This document shows positions 35,201 to 47,200 of a stretch of 64,000 nucleotides of DNA, in pieces. This stretch comes from Hippasteria phrygiana (lineage: Eukaryota; Echinodermata; Asteroidea; Valvatida; Goniasteridae), in the NCBI GenBank assembly GCA_037893225.1, contig JAZGUH010000546.1, positions 1 to 64,000 on the forward strand, written 5' to 3'. The notes below the pieces were generated by a model. That model worked only from the letters and a program-made list of their open reading frames with translations, made no database searches and was not told the DNA's origin. Position 1 is the stretch's first letter; every line of letters starts with the position of its first letter. The position numbers and the translations under genes were made by a program.

Positions 35201-38200
35201 GGCTGGTGACGGTGTGAATGTAACTGAAAAACAGTTTTATAAGTGGAGAGGGACACGAGAGGCTCCTGATCTGCTGTCTGCTGGAAATCAGATCTGGCTG
35301 AGATTCACTACTGATGGAAGTATAGCAGATTCTGGATTTTTGTTATCAGCTATTAGTGTCCCGTTAACAGGTGAGAAATATTCAGTTAGCCAAACCAAAA
35401 TGTTTGAAAGGACTAAATCCGTCTCCATTTAATTCTAACCTGATATATTACTTCAAACAAAAATATTACAGACTGTCTGGATCGTTCGCCTGATAGGCAA
35501 TAAAGTCTGTCCTCGCAGGTACCCATGATGCACCTGGGTAGAGAGAAGCAGAGTTGATTCTAGTTGAGTGGTGTCATTTTAAGGCATCGAGAAAATCCAA
35601 CATAAACGCTTTGTATATCGTGGATCTTTATCTTTTATTATACAGAAACTTTGACGTGTACTCCTGGTGATTTTGACTGTGGTCATTCAGTTTGCATCAG
35701 CGGTGATTGGCAGTGTGATGGTCATGCGGATTGCTTCGATGGCAATGATGACAACTGCATTGGTAATGTGGATTTATAATATATGAATATTACCTTTTGC
35801 ACATTTGATAGATATAAATGTACTTGACGGGGTAGTTTTACCGAACAAAGTACAAGGAAGACCTTTACGACTGACAAACTACGGTCGGTTGCATTGAACG
35901 TTTAAACACAGACGAACGTCTTTGTCACGTTGAAGGCTTTCGCTCATCCACCCATCCTTAGATTCCTTCGATTAAGCGATTCAACGACGTGTTAGCATAA
36001 TATACCAGTACAACTTTGAATGTCATCATTCAGTTCCAAAATCCTATAGGTAGAGTTATAGGTTTCAGGTAGATCGGCAAAATGCCCCACAGCAACGCGG
36101 GCAAACTGCCTCAAATGTATTGGGTTGTATGCCAAAAGCGTAATGCGATCAGACAAGTTTCTCTTTTTTTTCCCTACTGCAGGATTAGTCTATGAAATAG
36201 TTCTCGGCGCCAACGAGAGCCACCAGATAAGTTCCCCATCATATCCAAACCACTATCAGAGCGGCATCGATATGACCTGGATCATCCGATCACAGGAAGA
36301 CCGGAAGATTCGGATCACCTTCTCCAGTTTTGAAAGTGAGAGCTGCTGCGACTTTTTTCGGGCTGGTGACGGTGTGACCGTAACTGAAAAACAGTTTTAT
36401 AAGTGGAGAGGGACACGAGAGGCTCCTGATCTGCTGTCTGCTGGAAATCAGATCTGGCTGAGATTCACTACTGATGGAAGTATAGCAGATTCTGGATTTT
36501 TGTTATCAGCTATTAGTGTCCCGTTAACAGGTGAGAAATATTCAGTTAGCCAAACCAAAATGTTTGAAAGGACTAAATCCGTCTCCATTTCATTCTAACC
36601 TGATATATTACTTCAAACAAAAATATTACAGACTGTCTGGAACGTTCGCCTGATAGGCAATAAAGTCTGTCCTCGCAGGTACCCATGATGCACCTGGGTA
36701 GAGAGAAGCAGAGTTGATTCTAGTTGAGTGGTGTCATTTTAAGGCATCGAGAAAATCCAACATAAACGCTTTGTATATCGTGGATCTTTATCTTTTATTA
36801 TACAGAAACTTTGACGTGTACTCCTGGTGATTTTGACTGTGGTCATTCAGTTTGCATCAGCGGTGATTGGCAGTGTGATGGTCATGCGGATTGCTTCGAT
36901 GGCAGTGATGACAACTGCATTGGTAATGTGGATTTATAATATATGAATATTACCTTTTGCACATTTGATAGATATAAATGTACTTGACGGGGTAGTTTTA
37001 CCGAACAAAGTACAAGGAAGACCTTTACGACTGACAAACTACGGTCGGTTGCATTGAACGTTTAAACACAGACGAACGTCTTTGTCACGTTGAAGGCTTT
37101 CGCTCATCCACCCATCCTTAGATTCCTCCGATTAAGCGATTCAACGACGTGTTAGCATAATATACCAGTACAACTTTGAATGTCATCATTCAGTTCCAAA
37201 ATCCTATAGGTAGAGTTATAGGTTTCAGGTAGATCGGCAAAATGCCCCACAGCAACGCGGGCAAACTGCCTCAAATGTATTGGGTTGTATGCCAAAAGCG
37301 TAATGCGATCAGACAAGTTTCTCTTTTTTCCCTACTGCAGGATTAGTCTATGAAATAGTTCTCGGCGCCAACGAGAGCCACCAGATAAGTTCCCCATCAT
37401 ATCCAAACCACTATCAGAGCGGCATCGATATGACCTGGATCATCCGATCACAGGAAGACCGGAAGATTCGGATCACCTTCTCCAGTTTTGAAAGTGAGAG
37501 CTGCTGCGACTTTTTTCGGGCTGGTGACGGTGTGACCGTAACTGAAAAACAGTTTTTTAAGTGGAGTGGGACAAGTGAGGCCCCTGATCTGCTGTCTGCT
37601 GGAAATCAGATCTGGCTGAGATTCACTACTGATCGAAGTACAGCAGATTCTGGATTTTTGTTATCAGCTGCCAGTGTCCCGTTAACAGGTAAGAAAAAAT
37701 CAGCAGCGAAGTACGAATACATTGCTAAAGAGCTACTTAATTTTATGATTTTAAAGCAATTACAAACGCTCACAATGAACCATCGTCTATTACCTTTTGT
37801 TTCAGAAACTCTGACGTGTCCTCCTGGTGATTTTGACTGCGGTCACTCAGTCTGCATCGACAGTCCTCTGCAGTGTGAAAGGCATACAGACTTATTCGAT
37901 GAAAGTTCTAGTTATCCTTCGGACTCATCTGATGAAATTCATGCAAGCAGCGGAGGTAATAATGATGAGTGTTTGGCTTTTTTTTTGACAATTTTGAAAC
38001 GCCACGACAGGTTGCTGGTCGGTGGGCGATTGAGGAAACACTCAATACAAAAAAGCAAGGGAGCTTGTTAGATCATGCAACATTATCTAATATTGATGTT
38101 TCTGTGCTTTTTTGCGCTGTTTTTGTTAACATTGTGTAACAGACAAGTCATATTTTTAATTAAGCTGGAATTACCATGGTGGTGCGCAACAAAGTACAAT

Positions 38201-41200
38201 ATGGTCATGTTACAGACACAGAGACACATCATAATTTTTCCTTGGTTCTCATCTGCAGATTATCTTGTTTGTCCAGCAACCAATACAGCCCTAGCCAGTC
38301 CTGGCTCTAACGGAACCACTGTGGACTGGCGCGAACCGGATGTTATTGGATGGATGGGGCCCGCAGTTGTCACTTCCAGTGCAAACCCTGGCTCTTTCTT
38401 TCTAATAGGAACTCATCAAGTTACGTACCGTCAGTGGATTTCAGCAAGCATGGTGTTTGAATGTCATTTCTTTGTGGTGGTTGTAGGTGGGCAATTAATT
38501 CATTTACAGAATCGGATTAATTAGACATGTAAGCTGCCTGCTGTTTTAGTGGAGCAGATGATTACTTAATGGTTCACGCACTAAAATCAAATGTTGTGAC
38601 TTAATGAGAACTACCTGGGTGCGTATAGTACAACCTGAATAAAGCCCGGTTTACTTCATGCGAATGCGAATGCGAAGCGAATTTCATGACGTCAACAATC
38701 GAAGTTTCATTGTGACGTACACCGTTACCTTAACGAATTCGCTTCGCATACGCATTCGCATGAAGTATGAACCGGGCTTTACGCGTATCACTTTTATAGC
38801 TCACAAGTTCTTAGAATCAGGCTTGAAATTACTTCTAACACGTGTATATTTAACTGTCGTTTTTCATAAATACTTTTCTATTGTTAGGTTACTCGTGGTT
38901 TTGCATGCATGTCTTATTTGGAGCCAAATTTGAGGCTACATTGCCCGATATCGATTTTTAGCCAAGACTTTTCATTTTTACGGAAAAGTAGCCACATTTT
39001 GATCTTATATCTTTAAAAAGGCAAAAATGAAAATCAACAGTTAAATATGAACTTGTTCTCTACAGTCATGTGCTCACAGAATAATAAAAATGCATTTATA
39101 TCACCACGATGTAATGTTCTTAAACATTTCTAAGCTTAACAATGGCGATTAAACAATACAATCAGAAGAGATTGGTGAGGGAAAAATGGGAAAAGGCTAT
39201 CAAAGCCGGTTCCTTTGAGGTCAGACTTTTTGACTTTCGCAGTTTTTGTTTTTACCTTCAGCAGCTGATTTGTGTATGTGATGCTTTTAAACTATTCCAA
39301 CCGTTTTATTATTTCTTAGGTCGTTGTCCATCCGACACTACAAGTGATGGTCTGAGATGGCACATAGCCTTAGCGGGATCCACGGCGAGGTCTGTCGACA
39401 GATGTCCACTGACGACAGCCAATGGTCTGACTTAAGATTATCTGAAAACAAATTAAGACATTATTAGCCTGTTTCTTTATCTGCCCAGGTTCTGTACATC
39501 TACAAAGGAATCTTTCCCCAAACTTCGCTTGTCTCAAGTGTCCAGATCGAATTTTAAAGTAGGTACTGTGAGATCTAGACGTCTTTCAAATGTGTGGTGT
39601 TTAAAGTTGATAATGTCCAGACTTCAAGCCAAGGGTATGATGTACAAAGTGGTATTTCAACTGGTGTTGTTGCATGTTCCAACATCCCCCGTATTTTCAC
39701 TTGATACCGTTGTTTTCCATCATATATCCTCTTTCTCTTACACTTTCACATTTCTTCCTGTGATAAGTTAAGGTTAAGTTATAAAATCATTGCTATAGGA
39801 TGGAAAGAAATTTAAACGAACAACAGATGTGTCTTAATTGGATTTCGTCAATTTACTAATAATTCAGCTGGGGAGCCACGAGCTATGCGAAACTGTTCTA
39901 TAGTTGACCCTCCTGTGTTCTTCCAATGGGAGGACCATGTGACTCGTGACTGCGGCGAAGACAAGAAGAGCGTCTCCCTTGAAACTGTCGCCAAGGTAAG
40001 TCCAAACTGATGATTGAACTAACGCTTCGGCGACTTCTTATTAAAATTATGTTTTTTCAGAGAACTTAAGTGATAATTGCGATGTTAAAAGTTAACTGCC
40101 TGTTTTATCTTTAAATAGAGTACCGAAGTCTGACGTATGTTGGCATGACAACTGGTTCCAAACAAATGTAAATTTCGACTGTTCCTTTGTTAACAGCCAG
40201 TCATGCAAACACATAACAAAAGTATTCTGGTTCCAAACATTGCATTGACGTCATCACTTTGGTGCTCTATGGTGGTCCACGTGTAAGAACACGTCAATCA
40301 GAATGCCCAGCGTGCAGTCAGGACAACGCGGGTTTCCGAGATGACCTCATTTTTTCAAGGGGTGTGGCTGATAATTTTTCAATTTCATAATGTTTTTAAC
40401 TCGCTTCCCATTGACATTAAAAACAAAATTCATTAATTTACTTGTATTTTGTTCAATGTTTAAACCAATAAAACAAGCATTACACGTGTACTTTAATTGC
40501 CGGCTATTCCATTTCCATAGAGCTTTTTAAGCACAAAATTTGCTTAAGCACACAAAAACCTTGCTTAATATAATCAGGTAACCGGCCAAAACTCCATGCG
40601 ATATACATTGCTTATGTGATTGGTATTAAGCTGTTGTTTACTTATAGCATAACAATCGCATGGAGTTTTTAAAGCAATTTTTTTTGTGCTGAAGCAATTT
40701 TTTTGCTTAAGCAGCTCTATGAAATTGGCCCTGCAGAGCCTTAATCTTTAGGTATGAATGGAGTAGGAATGTGTGAATGGGGAAGTTTGTTGAGGAATGT
40801 GCAACATTAAATGGTTGGGACCAAATACATGTATAATGTTCATTTTACCCAGAGTTTCGTCTCATCCGAGTTCGTATTAAAGATCGGAGTGTACTGTAAT
40901 ACTTGACGGTAATTATATGAATGATTTGATAAATAAAAAGACAAGTCATGGAATTATTATTGTATTCATTCACTGAAATTATTTGAGTCTTTTCCAGAAA
41001 ATATATGCAAAACCAAAAGACGTCTATTTTTTTCTGACGACTAAACGACGTCTTTTTCTGACGATTATAAAAGACGTCTTTTTCTGACGTCTTTTAGTCG
41101 TCAGAGAAAAAAGACGTCTTTTAGTCGTCAGAGAAAAAAGACGTCTTTTAGTCGTCATAAAAAAGACGTTTTTTAGTCGTTAGAAAAACAGACGTGTTTT

Positions 41201-44200
41201 AGTCGTCAGAAAAAGACGTGTTTTAGTCGTCAGAAAACGACGTGTTTTAGTCGTCAGAAAAAGACGTCGTTTAGCCGTCAGAAAAAGACGTCATTTAGTC
41301 GTCAGAAAAAGACGTCATTTAGTCGTCAGAAAAATATTTTGCATATACGACCAAAATAAGACATTTATAAGACGTCATTATTTTACGTCTATATCCTGTT
41401 GACATTTAGTAATGTGAAACTGTTTTTGACAACAGATTGAGGTTACTCAAGTTAATGCAGTTGAAGTGGCTCGGTTTGTGGCCAATCTGACGTCAGAGCT
41501 ATCTGATGAAGCAGAAGATGTTGAGAATGTTGCCAACATCTTGCAAAACATCGTCAAGGCTAAATCAGGGGACATACAGGTAGGATTAGGCACATTTAGG
41601 AACAGGCTATTCAGTTTGCCAAGAAACAAAGTAAGTATGGTAATATAGAGTTACCCTCATTTTATCTTTTAAGGTGACTAAACTAGTGGTTGAGACTGTC
41701 AACAATGTCATATTGAGAGCGGTCACAGCTCTGGATGATGACTCCCGGTCTCCCGATATTGATGCAAGTAGCTCCTCAGCCATCATCCAGTCCGTAGAGA
41801 CTCAAGTCTCCTTGACTCTTCAACAGGAAGGTCGGGTAAGCATACGGCAGGACTCCATCCACGTCGAGGCAGTCAGTCTTGACCCCGAGGAGGCTAGTAA
41901 TGGACTCAGCTTTGTGTCCGTACGGCAGGCTGGACAGGAGTCACCACAAGAGGGCACACTTGCCGGTATCAAAGTCAAGACACTTAACACCAGCGAGATA
42001 CCAAACAATCTGGACGTTTTGGTATCAGCAAAATTACCAGGAAATATCATCGACTTACTACAGGCGGCTAATGGTAAGTACATTATGCAGAATGCGAAGA
42101 GTAAAGCCCTATGTTTAATATTATACTAAAGACATGGAGTCTCTGGCCACGGAGATGAAGTTTTCCGAGTGTGCAAGTTCGAACTCAGCCTGATTATCAG
42201 GGTGCTTGTGTCCTTAGGCAAGACATGTGTTCATGGTTGCTATGTGGGAGGTTAGAAGTTTTCAGGAGTGGCTAATTATAAAGCCATTTAGTACATGACT
42301 GAAGGTGCTGAAAAATTATCATCAGCAGCTACAATCAAAGTCAGTCAGCAGTTCCTAAACAAGAGTGTTTAAAGTAATTGAATAAAAACAGCCTCTCAAG
42401 TTTTCAATAGGTTTCTGGTGTGTACACATTGGATTAAAGGATCAATTTCCTCTTCTGTAAGGTCAGATACTAATTTCTCCAAGCAACAGTAATGTAACCC
42501 TTAATCTATATTTCAACAGTATCACTTGTCATAGTCTAAGCTTTGAAAAGTTAATGCCTTCATTAAAACAAATCATTAGGTAAGTGTCTTCCTTATATTT
42601 CCATAGGCAACAGCTCTGCACTCCTCCAAGCGAGTTTCTTGATCTACGCCGATGACACTTTGTTCCAGTCTGCTTCTCTCAGAGCGTACCGAGGAGCGAA
42701 TAATTCGACTCGTAAGGTGGCTGGGTCTGTCGTCTCGCTGACAGTAGAAAATGTTGAACTTGTCAACCTCACTGAACCGGTGGTTATTGAATTAAACGTA
42801 AGATCACATCGATCGGTTTAGTATTGTAAGAACCTATTACATTAATCTCTCTTAATGCATCCTCTGTATTGTATTGCAACAATCTCCTTGCAGTGCCATG
42901 ATATATAAAGTTACAGACGTGAGGTGGCTAGCAGATAGTGAATTAATGGTGTCTCCCTTTAACCGATAATAGGATCTTGAACCTATCAAGTCGAGCTTTA
43001 AATGTTTCGATTGATTTGGATTCCCTGATATCTGCTGGTAGAAGATTCCATTCGGTAGTTGCCATTGGGAGGAAAGAGAACTTATAGAAACTGTCTTTTT
43101 TTGCTGCCTGGATGGGTAAACAAAATTGAAGATGATTTCCGTGTATTTATCCGAGGACCTTCTGATGCAGTCTAGATATCTCTACGCTCTTCCAGGACTT
43201 CCAATTCAGTTTGGAGATCATGGCTTAAACACTATACTTCCACGGCTGAAATCGTTTCACTCGAATCTTGCCAGCTCTACGTTACGTACTACTTCGAGTC
43301 TATTATGTGGGTTTGGTGGTGTGGATCTCATCCGTGTGTTTTAACACATGGCTATCCAACAGATAGATATCGTAGCAATTCACTATCTCTTACAACTGTC
43401 CCAAATTTGAAGGTTTGCAATTGTCCAACATCGTCACCAAGGGAATAATTTACACACCCTGGTTTGAAAATTAGCTAATCATCTTTTTAAAGGTATTCCG
43501 TGGGACACCTGACAACGACACGAAGGAGGAACTGGGTGAAGCTCATTGCGTGTCCTGGGACTTTGACCTTGAAGACGGAGTCGGCGATTGGTCAACAAAA
43601 GGATGCGCGCGTGCTGGAGTGACCAATGAAAGAGTGGTTTGTCATTGCAGTCACGCGACCAACTTTGCCATCCTTGTGGTATGTAATTAAATCCAATGCT
43701 GATGTGACTAAGAATCACCGTACTATTTTTGCATCTTCACATTCCTTTTTGTCTGATTCGTGATATACATATATTTTATCAACTATCAAACCACACGGTG
43801 CGAGACAATAATAGTTTACGCATAATATCTCGTTGGCATGCCCAAATAAACCGCATCGAACAACACTCGATGTTAATAATATGAGTTATATCTGTATATT
43901 AATTAATACCAACTTGATCGACATAGGGTGTTATGCATATCAACTACGATCTAGATTACTTGCGTTTATTAGCAGCCATAGATGAACATTTTCGTGGTTG
44001 CTGCAGGGAGCCAGTGTTTAAGAATATCTGTGAAACGATTTTGAATACATTCAAAAGGAGGCACTAGTTGAATTGTAATGAAGCATGGGCTTCCCATATC
44101 TTGCACATATCTGAAAATAATCTTTTCCGATTCTTTTTTTTTAAATCTAATTCAATTTCAGGACGTGAAGGGTCAAGCTCCTGAGGAAAAGAATATTCTT

Positions 44201-47200
44201 GCTAAGCGAGCTTTTGATATCATCAGCCAGGTGGGCTGTGTCCTGTCCATCATAGCTCTGGCTATCACAGTGGTTATATATCTCGGTATCAGGTAAGATA
44301 CTCGAATCAAGTCAGGTGGGCTGTGTCTTGTCCATCATAGCTCTGGCTATCACAGTGGTTATATATCTGCCAATTTTATTTTTGCTTGTAGGGGCTTACG
44401 CCTTGCAAATACAGGTCTTTTTTTTGCATATGGGTGAGTACAAAACAAAGAGATTAAATGGCGCCACCAACGGTGGAAAGTGTGTCAGACCAGACCACAC
44501 CCCCCCCCCCCCCCCGCTTGTACTTTTTTATCGCAGACGAAACATTTGGGAGTGTGCTGTGTCAAGTCAATCACAATTCTAGCTATCACAGCCATTATAT
44601 ATCTCGCTTTACTCGAATAAGTTCTTACTTTATTTAGTTAAACTGTTTCCCCAAATCGTACATTACTCTTCTTAACATTGGACGGTCCAACCCCACCCCC
44701 GTCTGGGAAGTCAGAATATAAATTATTTGCTATACTCACAGGAAACTTCGAAGCGGTATATCTCGTCAGATCTTCATCCATTTTTGCTTCTCCTTGTTGA
44801 TGTTGTACATCGTGTTCCTTGCAGGAGTTGACAATGCTAAGGTGGGTAATTCTATTCTGGAATTCGCCAGTTTGTCTGCACGTATAGAGTACTTAAGTGA
44901 TGACGTCAATCAATGCAATGTTTGGAACCAGAACAAAATTCTAAACTGCATGTGTTTGGAACCAGTTGCCGCGGCAACTAGACGTCAGACTTCGGTACTC
45001 TATTGCGTTGTAATAGTCGGCTTCATTAATCAAACACAAAACGTGGGATTTTTGTTCTTTTCGAGCATAGGGTTTTGGAGGAGGTTGTGTGTTTGTGGCT
45101 GCTTTACTCCACTACTTGACTCTGTCCACCATGATGTGGATGGCTGTTGAAGCAAGGAACATGTACGTCTGCACGGTGAAGGTTTTCCCTGAAGATCAGT
45201 CTCGATACATGGTCAAGGCTTGCCTTATTGCTTGGGGTGAGTGGTGTATATTTTCTTTTCGATTTCAAGTTAAGTATCACTGTCATCAAATCTGAAACAC
45301 ATCTAAGTATGTTTGCTTGATTAAATTGATTCTTATTTTGATTTATTTGATTCAGTGTGAGACAGTAAAAAGCGTTGTTCCCCCTCACCCACCAATTGTA
45401 ATATATTATGGCTGACACTCTAAAATAATTTTTATCTTTTAGGGTCTCCTCTGATAATAATGACTATTACTTTAGCAGCAGCATCCCACCACTACAACAA
45501 TGAGCACTAGTAAGTACATGAAACTGAAGGGTTCTTGTTTAGTATGGGCAAGTTTGCACAGCGCCATGTGCACGGCGCCCTCAATAATATCGAGACAGAG
45601 GATGGTAGTGGAGTATTTTTTGACATTTTAATATGAGGAGAACAATACAGAAATAAGGGGTGCATTTACGGGTTGTAAAAGAACCGGGTACCTGATTGAA
45701 AAAAATACGGGTACCCGGGTTCCAAACACTTCCAATCCCGGAAGTTGCAATAATGTCTTTCTCTGAGATTCAGAAAGACTGATTTCAGAATATATTCTGA
45801 AAAATCTCATGCCTGTCCAGTAAACATGATCACTTCTCCGCCTTGGGGTGTGCCGGTACGTGCATGCGCCGGCATATCACAAAAGACGGTTGTCCGGAAG
45901 CTTTATACAGTTGTATTTATTGTGGGATGAGACAAGCTATTATGTCTCATCGAGGCTGTTATAGATACACAAACTACATAAACCACGACCGGTTTATAAT
46001 ATAGATTTCCTTGAATGTCAACTTTCGTGAGCGTCATAAAAGTGAAATCTCTGCTGCTTTCCCATGTAGTCGGGTTTAAATTTTAAAAATTCCCGACAAA
46101 TAACATTAAAATCCATTCCTTTTTCATTGTCTTGGAAGTTACTATGCGATAATGTAATATACTGGTACTCGATTTCTTGTACGGGAACCGGTTCCTGACA
46201 CACCCTTAACAGAAATTACGGTTTGATGGTTCATACTTATACTATGAAATAATCTAACATGTTTTGCACTTGGTCTAGCTGTTTCCTGGAGCCCAGTCTG
46301 GTGCTGTACCTCGGCCTCCTGCTCCCCATTGGCGTCATCCTCATCCATAACATCACCACCTTCATCTTAGTCATGCGCAGTCTCCTCAAGGTCAAAGAGG
46401 CATCCCGCTCCCAGCAGATCTCCAAACGCCTCCAGAATGCAGTTGGAATCTCCACCCTCATGGGGTTGACCTGGTGTTTTGGCTTCCTGGCGATTGAAGG
46501 GGCGACGTTCACCTTCCAGCTGATCTTTTGTCTCGCAAACTCATTGCAAGTGAGCGCCCTTGTTTATTGCTGAATTCTTCAATTTTGTCTCTGTCCCCAT
46601 TCTGCAGTGTCAATGTATTTTTTGGGGCAGTGGATGGCTGGCCTCATACTGACACGACACGACACGTGATTGGCCGGTCACACTAGTCTGGTTCCCTGAC
46701 CTGAAGATTCCCTGACGCCTAAATCTAATATTCATCAGAAATAGTCAGAATATTTTGGTCTGGTAACCAGACTACTGTCACACTGGCCACGATAACGACG
46801 AAAACGAAAAAAATATCAACGAATCAACGCTCTCTACGGGTAGATGGGGCGCGCGTGATTTAATGGCATTCATTATCACTGTTTTCTTTACCGTCGTCTT
46901 TATCGTATAGCCTGTGTGACCAGCCATTTAAGCAGTAAATAAAGTGCTTTGAAAATGCATATACAGTTATTTAAAACTTTAAAAATATTTTCGAAAGCTG
47001 TCATCATATACTTCTCTCCCCAAAAATATGTCAGTCTCCAACCGCTTCTGGCCCATACAGCAAACAGCCCGGTATATACACCAGTGTTGCTTTCTCCCTT
47101 AAGGAGAAGTTGTTTATAATTTTCAACACCACTTTTCCTGCTAATGGTTTGCCTGTTGAATTCAGTCGTGATTCAGAGTTCGGTTATAAGGTATCATTTG

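Noticed and set aside
39142..39435. 97-codon frame covering the first HRM exon
   Set aside because: Only 39320-39424 fits the domain and splice phases; the rest is intron read-through.
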